NCBI GenBank assembly: GCA_013151635.1 | Contig: JAADHV010000065.1 | Location: 1 to 56,441, forward strand | Direction: 5' to 3' | Length of the DNA: 56,441 bases | DNA from: Deltaproteobacteria bacterium | GTDB lineage: Bacteria; Desulfobacterota; Desulfobacteria; Desulfobacterales; Desulfobacteraceae | Part shown: positions 16,871-25,750 of the stretch, one piece after another | How the letters are laid out: each line of letters starts with the position of its first letter | Position numbering within the stretch: the stretch's first letter is position 1 | Notes under the pieces: model-generated | What the model saw: only the letters and a program-made list of their open reading frames with translations | What the model was told of the DNA's origin: nothing | The model's database searches: none | Made by a program: the position numbers and the translations under genes

Positions 16871-19800
16871 GTGAAATCCACAGCTCTTGAGGTTAATTTA
16901 TCCGACACAAAGGTTGATGTTGTCATCGACTCAAAATACAATGTTTTCCTTGATATTGTTTCTTCTTATGTAGGGATCAAGAACCGGATGAACATTTTTT
17001 TAGAAGAGTTGTCCCATCCCTATAAAAATTGGGAATTTATTGTAAGTGAAGCAAGACACCTTTCCCTTCAATATTTTTACTTATACAAGCCTCATCCTGA
17101 AGGCAAAAGGGCATTGGAGCTTTTTGCCGATATCTTTTTTGCTTCATTTGAATCAAATTCCGGTTCAAAGGTGAAAACAAGTGCTGCGGATAATTTGATG
17201 CTTTTTTTGCAGCATATTGTTAAAGAATCAAAGGATGACTTGGATGGTTTTCTTTTGGTGATTGAAAAAGCGGTCCGGAAAATTGAATCCTATGAAACAA
17301 AAGATTTTTATTTTTTTGTAAGGTCTTATTACCAGCCTGATAAAATTGCAAAAAATCTGCTTTCCTACCTTAATGGTGATGCTGCTGTTTTCAAACCTTT
17401 AAACAGGTTCCTGGTAAAATTCTATGACAGTTCATTTAACTACTGGCTCAAACAGGAAGACCCGATTGCCTGGATAGGCCAGAATATTGATGTAACTATG
17501 CTTGATGACGGCTTGAAGTCCATATTGATGAATGTCTCCCATAAAAATATATTAAACTGGCGAAAAAAACTTGAAGCCGTCATACAGATATTGGACAAAG
17601 ACCCGCGCTATGCAACACAAGAATTAATATCCCTGGTCAGCTATCAGAATTTTGTCAGCCGGGTATGGGAAGTGCCCAAAAAAATAATGGCTGTGAAAGG
17701 GGATGATACGGCATGCTTCCATTTGAAACTCAGCTTTCTTTTTTATATTATTCATATCCCCGGACTTGCCACCATCCATGTGCAGGCCTTGCGGGACATT
17801 AACACCACCCTTACCCACCTGATCGGTGATAATGATTTTAAAAACGATATAAATATTGTTGACCAGACATTTTCTCTGCTCAAAGAGCATAAAGGCAAAT
17901 ACCCTGAAACCGTTCTTGACTGCATTCATAAAATTGGAGATGCAGTTTACAAAACATCAAAGATTGAACTTATCAATCATTTTATAGACAGGGCGGTTGA
18001 TCATGGTTTCCAGTTTCCAATGATTGAGGGGACAGGCGAAGACTGGCAGATAAAGAGCAATGCTGCCCATGTTAAAAATATCCGCGTTTTCCTCGAGCTT
18101 ATTGCCCAGCATCCTAAAAAATCAAGAAGGCTGCTGTCGGCCTTGATTATATCCCTGGCCATCGGCGGTGTTTTTATCAAAGATACAGATCTTTTTCCGC
18201 GTGACATTACAAAGTTTTTAAATTCAGATATTGAGCCTGTGTTTAATCTTGTAAAGCAGTTAGCAAGGTTGCTGCCAGCTTTTTTTAATGAAATAGGGGC
18301 AGAAGGGCAACTAAGGGATATTTCAACTATGCTGGATGAGTCCTGCCAGCGCAAAGACAGGCTTATTCATTTCTTAAGAAAACAATGCCATGTTGAAAGT
18401 TCAAGCCGGATCGTGGATTTTATCGAAGAAGTGATTCTTTTCTGGAAGACTGGTGAGAAAAAAAAGCTGGAGCCTTATGTTCCCCCGTCCATGTATTGTG
18501 AAATCAGGTCGTCAGGTGTTTTTGTTGACGGGCCGAGACAAATCCTTTTATTCCTTGAATCAAAAGACATTTCCCTTCCCAATGATTACCTGATCTATAC
18601 AGAGGAGGCTATCAATAATTTAATTGATGAGGTAAAAGGAGTTTCTGACCAGGATATTGCAAGGGTCAAAATGATATTTGGTTTCCACAGGCTCTTAAAC
18701 CAGAAATACAGGACCGATAACCTGGAACTTAAAAAATACCTGGCTTCGTTTAATTCTGAAAATTTGCCGGATACCCAAAAACTTCTTTTGGCGCTTGAAG
18801 AGAAAAACCTGGAAAATAAGATCCTGTCACTTATTTCCTACATGAAAGAGCTTAAAAAGATTATTATTTCCAATAAAGTTTATGAAGCTAATGAGGCTAT
18901 TTATTATAAACGCCATTTTGCCGTTGATATACCATCCATGTACGGAAGCTACAATGAAGCAAAATTTGATGCCCTGGGGCTGACTCTCAGGGTTGAAAAT
19001 ATCCTTAATGTCCTGTTTGAAGAATTGATCAACAGCATTGACCTCCAGGTTATCACCAAGTCTACTTTTAAACGGATTTACAGTATACTGAACCTGTTTA
19101 AAATGGCTTTGGACCTGGATGGAATTTCATCCAACCAGCTTGATGTACAAATGGATTTTTTAAAATTTTCAGTGGACATCAGAACCTGCACCTTTACACA
19201 GTACCTGGATATTTTTAAGGGGTTTACAAGGGCTGTGGCAGATATCATCAATGATCATTTTAATAATATTCATGCCAATAATTTATTCCATATAGAATCA
19301 AGGATAGGAAAGGATCAGATCCTTGAAAAATACCTGCCCAAAGAATCCAAAAACCGTAAATCAAAACTGGACCAGCGGGTGGCCGAGATTTTTTTTATGG
19401 ACAGGATTGCAACTTCCCTCGGGCTTCAGCAGATAGATGTGTTTTTAAACAGGATTTTACAGACCCTTTTTCAGCAGTCTGAAAAGTTGTCACAAATTCA
19501 TTTGAGCAGGCTTTTAAACTATGATCCCAAATGTGCAGTCATTGAAGTCGGCAGCTTTGATCCCATAAGTAATAATATTATATTTCTTGGGAATAAGGGG
19601 TTAAACCTGATCAAATTAAAAAAAATAGGCGTGGAAGTCCCGGAAGGCTTTATTATTACCACGGAAGTCTTTAAATGCCGTGAAATTATTAATAATTACA
19701 AGCCGGCCAATATCAATTTTAAAAGATATGTCACAAAAATGGTGGCTAACCTTGAAAAGAGAACCCAAAAAAGGTTTGGAGATCTTAAACATCCATTGCT

Positions 19801-21043
19801 GTTGTCGGTCAGGAGCGGCTCTTCCATTTCCCAACCCGGCATGCTTGATTCATTTTTAAACGTGGGACTGAACGAGGAGATCGCGGCAAGCATTGCAAAA
19901 GCAAGCAAGAACCCATGGTTTGCCTGGGACTGTTACAGAAGGTTTATTCAAGGGTATGGAATGGCGTTTGGAATCACAAGAGATGAGTTTGACCATATAA
20001 TTTATAAAAAAAAGCACGAGTGCGGAATAGAGTTTAAACGATATTTCACAGGCGACCAGATGAGGGTCATTTCCCTTGCCTATAAACAATTATTGCTTGA
20101 TTCCGGGATTGAATTAATCGAGTCTCCCGCTGACCAGCTGTTCCTGGCCATTGACAAGGTTTTTTCATCCTGGAAATCAAAAAGGGGAAGGGATTACAGG
20201 CGGATTATGGGGATATCCGATGACTGGGGCACTGCTGTTACAGTCCAATCCATGGTGTTTGGAAACCTGTCAAGGCGATCTGGATCAGGAGTCGTGTTCA
20301 GTCACAGTCCTAAACTGCCGGGGGATACGGTACGGCTTTGGGGGGATTTTACCATTGGCAACCAGGGAGAGGACGTTGTGTCAGGCCTTGTAAAAACCCT
20401 TCCTATTTCAGAAATCCAGAGGGAATTGGAGGACAGGGATTCAAAGATAAGCCTTGAGGAAAGTTTTCCAAATACATATAAGCAATTAAAAAGAATCGTG
20501 CATCACCTGATTTATGACGAAGGATGGAACCCCCAGGAAATTGAGTTCACCTTTGAAGGAGATGCCATAGGAGACCTTTTCATCCTTCAGGCAAGGGATA
20601 TGTCACAAAGGGACAGGAAAAAGATTGTGGATTTTGATGTAGATCCCGAGATTCTTGATAAAGCATATCTTGGTCAGGGAATAGGTGTAAGCGGTGGTGC
20701 CATGAGTGGCAGGATCGTCTTTACACTGGAGGAAATTGATATATTCAGGAAAAAAGACCCGGATGCCAGCTTGATTTTATTGAGGAATGATACAGTACCG
20801 GACGATATCCTTGAAATTGATGCCGCAGATGGAATTCTGACAGCCAGGGGCGGGCTTACTTCCCATGCTGCTGTCGTAACATATAATCTTGGTAAAACCT
20901 GTGTGGTGGGATGTGAAAATCTTGTTTGCAATGAGCATAAAAAAGAGTGTATGCTCAATGGAATCAAAATGGTCACGGGTGATTATATCAGTGTTAACGG
21001 TCAAAAAGGATCAGTATATAAAGGTGCAATCAAGATAACTTAA
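16871..21043 (+). CDS. Giant PPDK-like ATP-grasp and phosphohistidine-domain protein without PEP domain
   Basis: 1390 residues, GTG start with AAAGGA 8 bases upstream. The first ~900 residues are helical and unrecognised. From about 910 (NKGLNLIKLKKIGVEVPEGFIITTEVF) it follows pyruvate phosphate dikinase: LSVRSGSSISQPGMLDSFLNVGLN, GTAVTVQSMVFGN, GNQGEDVVSG, and the mobile phosphohistidine domain GGLTSHAAVVTYNLGKTCVVGC near the C-terminus with the catalytic His. The C-terminal PEP/pyruvate TIM barrel is absent. It could therefore phosphorylate a non-pyruvate acceptor, as rifampin phosphotransferase does, or need a partner. A GAPDH-like gene follows 13 bases later. Function unknown. Confidence 0.82.
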   Translation: MKSTALEVNLSDTKVDVVIDSKYNVFLDIVSSYVGIKNRMNIFLEELSHPYKNWEFIVSEARHLSLQYFYLYKPHPEGKRALELFADIFFASFESNSGSKVKTSAADNLMLFLQHIVKESKDDLDGFLLVIEKAVRKIESYETKDFYFFVRSYYQPDKIAKNLLSYLNGDAAVFKPLNRFLVKFYDSSFNYWLKQEDPIAWIGQNIDVTMLDDGLKSILMNVSHKNILNWRKKLEAVIQILDKDPRYATQELISLVSYQNFVSRVWEVPKKIMAVKGDDTACFHLKLSFLFYIIHIPGLATIHVQALRDINTTLTHLIGDNDFKNDINIVDQTFSLLKEHKGKYPETVLDCIHKIGDAVYKTSKIELINHFIDRAVDHGFQFPMIEGTGEDWQIKSNAAHVKNIRVFLELIAQHPKKSRRLLSALIISLAIGGVFIKDTDLFPRDITKFLNSDIEPVFNLVKQLARLLPAFFNEIGAEGQLRDISTMLDESCQRKDRLIHFLRKQCHVESSSRIVDFIEEVILFWKTGEKKKLEPYVPPSMYCEIRSSGVFVDGPRQILLFLESKDISLPNDYLIYTEEAINNLIDEVKGVSDQDIARVKMIFGFHRLLNQKYRTDNLELKKYLASFNSENLPDTQKLLLALEEKNLENKILSLISYMKELKKIIISNKVYEANEAIYYKRHFAVDIPSMYGSYNEAKFDALGLTLRVENILNVLFEELINSIDLQVITKSTFKRIYSILNLFKMALDLDGISSNQLDVQMDFLKFSVDIRTCTFTQYLDIFKGFTRAVADIINDHFNNIHANNLFHIESRIGKDQILEKYLPKESKNRKSKLDQRVAEIFFMDRIATSLGLQQIDVFLNRILQTLFQQSEKLSQIHLSRLLNYDPKCAVIEVGSFDPISNNIIFLGNKGLNLIKLKKIGVEVPEGFIITTEVFKCREIINNYKPANINFKRYVTKMVANLEKRTQKRFGDLKHPLLLSVRSGSSISQPGMLDSFLNVGLNEEIAASIAKASKNPWFAWDCYRRFIQGYGMAFGITRDEFDHIIYKKKHECGIEFKRYFTGDQMRVISLAYKQLLLDSGIELIESPADQLFLAIDKVFSSWKSKRGRDYRRIMGISDDWGTAVTVQSMVFGNLSRRSGSGVVFSHSPKLPGDTVRLWGDFTIGNQGEDVVSGLVKTLPISEIQRELEDRDSKISLEESFPNTYKQLKRIVHHLIYDEGWNPQEIEFTFEGDAIGDLFILQARDMSQRDRKKIVDFDVDPEILDKAYLGQGIGVSGGAMSGRIVFTLEEIDIFRKKDPDASLILLRNDTVPDDILEIDAADGILTARGGLTSHAAVVTYNLGKTCVVGCENLVCNEHKKECMLNGIKMVTGDYISVNGQKGSVYKGAIKIT

Positions 21044-21056
21044 AAAGAGGAAACAG

Positions 21057-22307
21057 ATGAATACAGGAAATGGGATAACACTTGGAATTAACGGACTTGG
21101 AAGGATAGGAAAGCTTTCTTTGTGGCATCATGCCGGCAGGAAATATTTTGATACCATAGTGATCAATATCGGCCGGGACGTGGGCAAATCTTTTCAGGAT
21201 ATTATTCATTATATTGAAAGAGACTCAACTTATGGACGGCTTGATTCTTTTCTTTACGGCCATCAGGCAGAGCCTGTTATCAGCGATGTTGACGAAGCCG
21301 CAGGCTCTTTGGATGTGAACGGCGTAAAGGTAAAAATATTAAGGGACAACAGGAATCCAAAAGATATTGCATGGGCCAAACATGATGCTAAAATTGTTGT
21401 GGATACAACAGGTCAGTTTTTAGACCCTTCACTTGAAGCATCTGCCCCGAAAGGATCTATCAGGGGCCATATAGAAGCCGGTGCCCAGAAAGTAATTGCA
21501 TCTGCCCCTTTTAAACTTAAAGAAGGTGTGAAAATACCTGAAGACACCGTGACAACAGTCATGGGAATCAATGATGGAGACTATGACCCTTTAAGGCATA
21601 ATATTATTTCCAATGCATCCTGCACAACCACATGCCTGTCCCATATGATCAAGCCGTTACTGGATTATTTTGGTATTGAAAGAATCCTTTCCGCCTCCAT
21701 GGCAACCGTGCATGCCGCCACAGGCTCCCAGCAGGTATTGGACCGTCTGCCGAAAACCAATGCCATGGACTTAAGAAAAAACAGGTCTATTTTAAATAAT
21801 ATAATTTTAACCACAACAGGAGCTGCAAAAGCACTGCAACTGGTTATCCCGGAAATGGCAACAGTCGGGTTTATTGCAGAATCGGTACGAATTCCCACTT
21901 CCACAGGTTCTTTGATCATCCTTGTGATGAATTTCCAGGAAGAGTTGAATAAAAAGCCGATCCGGCGTGAAATGGTTAACTCAATTTATGAGAATGCAGT
22001 AAAAGCCAATACAAACGGTTACCTGATGTATACGGATAAACAGAATGTCTCTTCAGATATCATCGGGACCCCAAGGGCTGCCGCTGTTATTGAAGGCCAT
22101 GAAACCCATTCGCGAACCGGGGCCATTAATATCAATCTTGAACATGTAAGAGGCATAGATAAAAATATACTTGATATGATAAAAAACCAGGTCACGAGCA
22201 TTCAGGTTACCCAGACAGTGATTTACGGGTGGTATGACAATGAAATGGCAAGTTATGTTAACATGCTTGGTGACAGGACCGTATCCATTGCAGAGGCGAT
22301 GCACTAG
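21057..22307 (+). CDS. Atypical glyceraldehyde-3-phosphate dehydrogenase-like protein
   Basis: 416 residues against the usual ~335. Rossmann motif GINGLGRIGKLSLWHH at 10-25; catalytic Cys189 in SNASCTTTC (normally SNASCTTNC), His219 in ATVHAATGSQ and C-terminal GWYDNEMASYVNML. After the second beta strand the usual Asp that selects NAD is replaced by INIGRD, which may allow NADP. Extra segments lie around 75-110 and 125-165. Oxidation of an aldehyde phosphate by covalent thioester catalysis is the family reaction, but substrate and cofactor are open. AAAGAGGAAACAG precedes the ATG. It is in an operon with the PPDK-like gene upstream and a DUF3108 gene downstream. Confidence 0.85.
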   Translation: MNTGNGITLGINGLGRIGKLSLWHHAGRKYFDTIVINIGRDVGKSFQDIIHYIERDSTYGRLDSFLYGHQAEPVISDVDEAAGSLDVNGVKVKILRDNRNPKDIAWAKHDAKIVVDTTGQFLDPSLEASAPKGSIRGHIEAGAQKVIASAPFKLKEGVKIPEDTVTTVMGINDGDYDPLRHNIISNASCTTTCLSHMIKPLLDYFGIERILSASMATVHAATGSQQVLDRLPKTNAMDLRKNRSILNNIILTTTGAAKALQLVIPEMATVGFIAESVRIPTSTGSLIILVMNFQEELNKKPIRREMVNSIYENAVKANTNGYLMYTDKQNVSSDIIGTPRAAAVIEGHETHSRTGAININLEHVRGIDKNILDMIKNQVTSIQVTQTVIYGWYDNEMASYVNMLGDRTVSIAEAMH

Positions 22308-22316
22308 ATAAGACAG

Positions 22317-23099
22317 ATTAAAAAAAAGTTAAATATAAAGGATCAATTATTTTTTGTTGTACTGACGGGTATAATATTGTTCTCAAAGCCTTCCAGCTAC
22401 GCCGGCCCAAAGGTTTTGCCGTTTTCCTTTGGAGAAAAAATCCGCTATTCTGTCAGATGGGAAATGATCCGGGCCGGAAAAGCATCGTTCAAGGTTCTTC
22501 CTTTTACAATGGCCAATGGAGAGAAAGCATATCATTTTATACTTGATGTAAGATCAAACAGATATATTGATATGCTTTTCAAAATCAGGGACCGGCTGGA
22601 AGGCTTTACAGATATTAAGTTTACAAAATCTTTTTTATACAGGAAGACACAATCCGGCAGGGAAAAAAAGCAGGTGGAGGTTCAATTTGACTGGGAAGCA
22701 AACACAGCCACCTATTCAAACTTTGGCGGGAAAAGAGATCCTGTCAGGATTCCTTTAAATGCTTTTGATCCGCTTTCAGCTTTTTATAAAATGCGGACCC
22801 TGGATCTTGAATCCAATCAAGACCTGTCCTTTCCTGTGACGGATGGGAAAAAATATTTCATGCAGAAAGGCAAGGTGATTGGTAAAGAAAAAATAACCTT
22901 GCCGTCAGGCAGCTTTGATACATATGTGCTGGCCCCGCAGGTAAATCATTTTTCAGGTGTGTTTAAAAAGAGTGAAAATCCAAGCGTAAAAGTATGGGTT
23001 ACGGCAGATGATCGGAAAATTCCCGTAAGAATAAAAGTAAGGGTATTTATAGGCAGCGTCATCTTTGACCTTGTTTCTGTGAGATACGGTGGGCCCTGA
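22317..23099 (+). CDS. DUF3108 family exported protein with a non-AUG start
   Basis: The recognisable domain (FSFGEKIRYSVRWEMIRAGKASF...YHFILDVRSNRYIDMLFKIRDRLEGFTD) is DUF3108, a beta-rich envelope protein. In frame upstream of 22377 the sequence reads KKKLNIKDQLFFVVLTGIILFSKPSSYA, a textbook signal peptide, so translation starts earlier than the TTG at 22377. No ATG/GTG/TTG exists in frame between the preceding stop (22305) and this peptide; ATT 22317 or ATA 22308 are the only plausible initiators. The start given is therefore provisional. It follows the GAPDH gene by about 10 bases. Likely periplasmic. Confidence 0.7.
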   Translation: MKKKLNIKDQLFFVVLTGIILFSKPSSYAGPKVLPFSFGEKIRYSVRWEMIRAGKASFKVLPFTMANGEKAYHFILDVRSNRYIDMLFKIRDRLEGFTDIKFTKSFLYRKTQSGREKKQVEVQFDWEANTATYSNFGGKRDPVRIPLNAFDPLSAFYKMRTLDLESNQDLSFPVTDGKKYFMQKGKVIGKEKITLPSGSFDTYVLAPQVNHFSGVFKKSENPSVKVWVTADDRKIPVRIKVRVFIGSVIFDLVSVRYGGP

Positions 23100-23177
23100 A
23101 ATGCGAACCTTGGGTAGCCTGCCTGGGGGACACGCAATCATTGACTAAAAAAAATATAGAAAATCAAAAAAAAACTA

Positions 23178-23206
23178 TTGACAAATAGAATTCAAGTTAA
23201 TATATA
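23178..23206 (+). promoter_or_regulatory. Promoter of the TetR/TRAP catabolic operon
   Basis: TTGACA (23178-23183), 17-base spacer, TATATA (23201-23206): a near-consensus sigma-70 promoter. The first palindromic operator begins 9 bases after the -10 box, over the expected start of transcription. Confidence 0.75.
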
Positions 23207-23214
23207 CAAAAAAT

Positions 23215-23324
23215 CTACCGTACGGTAGGTAGGCATTTTAAAGAATATTAACAATTTGAATTGCTATATATCAATAAATCTAAATTGTTATATAGGTAAT
23301 ATCTACCGTGCGTACGGTAGATAT
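23215..23324. promoter_or_regulatory. Two TetR-type operators (CTACCGT/ACGGTAG)
   Basis: Site 1: the 14-base perfect palindrome CTACCGTACGGTAG at 23215-23228. Site 2: ATATCTACCGT (23299-23309) and ACGGTAGATAT (23314-23324) with a 4-base spacer GCGT. Both share the same half-site. They lie between a strong promoter and the TetR gene at 23422, so autoregulation and control of the downstream catabolic genes are likely. Confidence 0.8.
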
Positions 23325-23421
23325 TATTTAAAATAATACCTTTTGCGATGACGGATCTGAGTACAACCAAGGCTGAATTGAAATCGATATCACGAAAAAC
23401 AAAACAGGAGGATTTTCATCT

Positions 23422-24036
23422 GTGAATTCCACAAAAGAGACCATTAAAAAGGCAGCCATCAATTTGTTTTATAAAAAAAGCTATTTTGCCACGGCCATGA
23501 GCAATATCGCCCTTGACAGCAGTATACGCAAAGCCAGCATCTATCATCACTACGCAAGCAAGGAAGATATACTTTATGATATCCTCATGACAACCATGAA
23601 AGAATTAACCATCTATATAGAAACCTGTCTTGAAGGGGTTGAAAATATTGAAAACAGGATGCGGGCCGCAGTAAGGGCCCACGTCAAATTTCATTGTGAC
23701 CGCCAGAAAGAGGTGTTGATCTCTGACAGTGAACTCAGGGGGCTTACCGCAAATAATTATAAAAGCTTTGTAGCCCAGCGGGATGCCTATGAAAAAATAT
23801 TCCAGGACATGATTATCCAGGGAATGGACCAGGGATATTTTGCAGCCGGGGATGCCAAGGTGATCTCCTATGCCATACTGACCATGTGTACGGCAGTAGC
23901 CCACTGGTTCAACCCCAAAGGACGTCTGTCCGGAAACCAGATTTCCAATATATATGAAGAACTTGTTGTAACACGATTGTTAAGAGAATCACTCCCGCTG
24001 CATTCTTTTGAAAATTCTGTTTTGGAAGAAGAGTAA
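23422..24036 (+). CDS. TetR/AcrR family transcriptional regulator of the catabolic operon
   Basis: 204 residues from a GTG with AGGAGG 10 bases upstream. The N-terminal HTH (AAINLFYKKSYFATAMSNIALDSSIRKASIYHHYASKEDIL) is typical TetR. The C-terminal part resembles the FadR/BenM-free TetR_C ligand domains that often bind acyl-CoA (MCTAVAHWFNPKGRLSGNQI). It heads the TRAP/CoA-ligase cluster and has two operators in its own upstream region. The effector may be the substrate's CoA thioester, by analogy with other catabolic TetR regulators. Confidence 0.9.
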   Translation: MNSTKETIKKAAINLFYKKSYFATAMSNIALDSSIRKASIYHHYASKEDILYDILMTTMKELTIYIETCLEGVENIENRMRAAVRAHVKFHCDRQKEVLISDSELRGLTANNYKSFVAQRDAYEKIFQDMIIQGMDQGYFAAGDAKVISYAILTMCTAVAHWFNPKGRLSGNQISNIYEELVVTRLLRESLPLHSFENSVLEEE

Positions 24037-24084
24037 AACGGGAAATTTAACTATAATGCACCAACCAGACAAAGGAGACGTACA

Positions 24085-25161
24085 ATGAAAAAAGAAAAAT
24101 ACACTGGAATACGGACACCCCGCCCCAGGACCGGGTCTGCTCCCAAAACTCTTTTCATTTTAATGGTATTGCTCATTGCACTGTTTATGATGGCATCTCC
24201 TGTTTTGGCCGGAAAGTCATACAATTGGAAAATCAGCCAGGGAATTGCCGAAGATCACCCAGCCGCGGCTCGCTGCAAACAGTTTGCCCGGATTGTAAAA
24301 GAAAAATCCAAGGGCCGGATGAAGCTTAATTATTTTCCGGCAGGCACCCTGGGTGACTGGTCAGAGCAGATTGAAGCCAACCGGATGGGAACCCTGGAAA
24401 TCGGACTCAATGCCGGCTCCACCTCCTATAACCCAAAGACCAATCTTATGTTCATGCCCTATCTTTTTTCTTCCTGGGATGAGGCACGGGCTGCCATCGG
24501 TTCAAAAGGATGGCTGACCCCCATATTCAATGATCTCTACTCAACCATCGGCCTCAAGGTGCTGGGCATTTATTTAAATGCCTGGGACGGCATGGCTTAT
24601 ACGAGCCGGGTAAAAAATTTAGTTAAAGTACCGGCTGATGCCAGGGGTAAGGGGATCAAGATGCGGGTTCCCCCCATCCGGATATTTGAAGTTTATATAC
24701 CTACCCTTGGTTTTATTTCCACACCAGTGGCCTATTCGGAAACATTTACCGCCCTGCAGACAGGGATAGTTGACGCCAGGTCTGCCTGTCCTGCGGTTGA
24801 AGCCTATGTCATGAGGGATGCCATAAATACCTATGTGGCCACAAGGGATGCTTTTGAATACTGGTTTCTGACCATGAATAAAAAACTATGGGACTCTCTT
24901 TCTCCGGCAGATCAGGCCATTCTTACCGCCAGTGCAGACAAGGTTATGGCAGACCAGGCTGTGGCAGCAGAACAGGATGAAAAGGATTTTATGAACAAAC
25001 TCACAAAAGCTGGAGTCAAGGTTTATGAAGTCAGTGACCAAGAGTGGAAACTATCAGCCAAAGCTGTCAGGGAAAAGGCATGGCCAATCATTGAAAAAGA
25101 ACTATTGGGAACTGAACTCATGAACAAAATCAAGCAGCATGCAACCCCTATTTCTCAATAG
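24085..25161 (+). CDS. dctP: TRAP transporter substrate-binding protein (DctP)
   Basis: 358 residues. A long N-region with a membrane-inserting signal peptide (about residues 20-43, ending VLAGK) then the DctP fold: NWKISQGIAEDHPAAARCKQF, FPAGTLGDWSEQIEANRMG, LNAGSTSYNP, and a conserved MRVPPIRIFEVYIPTLGFISTPVAYSE region including the Arg that grips the carboxylate. It is the first gene of dctPQM. The substrate is probably an organic acid that the downstream ligase then activates. AAAGGAG precedes the ATG. Confidence 0.93.
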   Translation: MKKEKYTGIRTPRPRTGSAPKTLFILMVLLIALFMMASPVLAGKSYNWKISQGIAEDHPAAARCKQFARIVKEKSKGRMKLNYFPAGTLGDWSEQIEANRMGTLEIGLNAGSTSYNPKTNLMFMPYLFSSWDEARAAIGSKGWLTPIFNDLYSTIGLKVLGIYLNAWDGMAYTSRVKNLVKVPADARGKGIKMRVPPIRIFEVYIPTLGFISTPVAYSETFTALQTGIVDARSACPAVEAYVMRDAINTYVATRDAFEYWFLTMNKKLWDSLSPADQAILTASADKVMADQAVAAEQDEKDFMNKLTKAGVKVYEVSDQEWKLSAKAVREKAWPIIEKELLGTELMNKIKQHATPISQ

Positions 25162-25217
25162 GAAAAATTTTGTCCGGAAAGGTCTTCCTTTCCGGATCCG
25201 GCCAAAGGGAGAAAAAA

Positions 25218-25739
25218 ATGTCCATGAGAACCGTTCAAAAAACAGCCCTTGCAATTGATCATGTGTTAACCAATTGCCTGACACTGCTCATCGTTCTGGG
25301 CGGCATTCTTATGACCCTGACGGTGGTGCTCCAGGTACTGCTGCGCTATGTGTTTAAACAACCCCTTTTCGGCCTTGAAGAGTTTTCACGCCTGGTGGCC
25401 ATATGGATTTATTTTCTGGGTGCTGTCTTCAGTACCAAAACTGACAATCATGTCCAGGGGGATGTGGCAAATAAATTTATAACAGGAGAACGGGCAAGGA
25501 TTATTCTGAGGACCATTGTCTGGGTACTCTGCCTTGTGACCTGTATCTTGTTTCTTTATCATTCCGGGACCTATTCCTGGTGGATCTATGGCACTGGGGA
25601 GCGGACTCCAGGCCTGTGGTGGCCCAGGATCATCAGCGTTGGCAGCATGTTTTTCGGCGCAGCCCTCATGACTCTCTACAGCCTGACTAATGTGATCAAA
25701 TATCTGACATGCGCCTTAAATTATACGGAAGACCCTTAA
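25218..25739 (+). CDS. dctQ: TRAP transporter small permease (DctQ)
   Basis: 173 residues from the ATG at 25218, which has AGGGAG 6 bases upstream; an earlier in-frame GTG-type opening is less likely. Four hydrophobic segments; the family motif RYVFKQPLFGLEEFSRLVAIWIYFLGA is clear. It is the small membrane subunit joining DctP to DctM. It ends 11 bases before dctM. Confidence 0.9.
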   Translation: MSMRTVQKTALAIDHVLTNCLTLLIVLGGILMTLTVVLQVLLRYVFKQPLFGLEEFSRLVAIWIYFLGAVFSTKTDNHVQGDVANKFITGERARIILRTIVWVLCLVTCILFLYHSGTYSWWIYGTGERTPGLWWPRIISVGSMFFGAALMTLYSLTNVIKYLTCALNYTEDP

Positions 25740-25750
25740 AGGAGCGCCCC

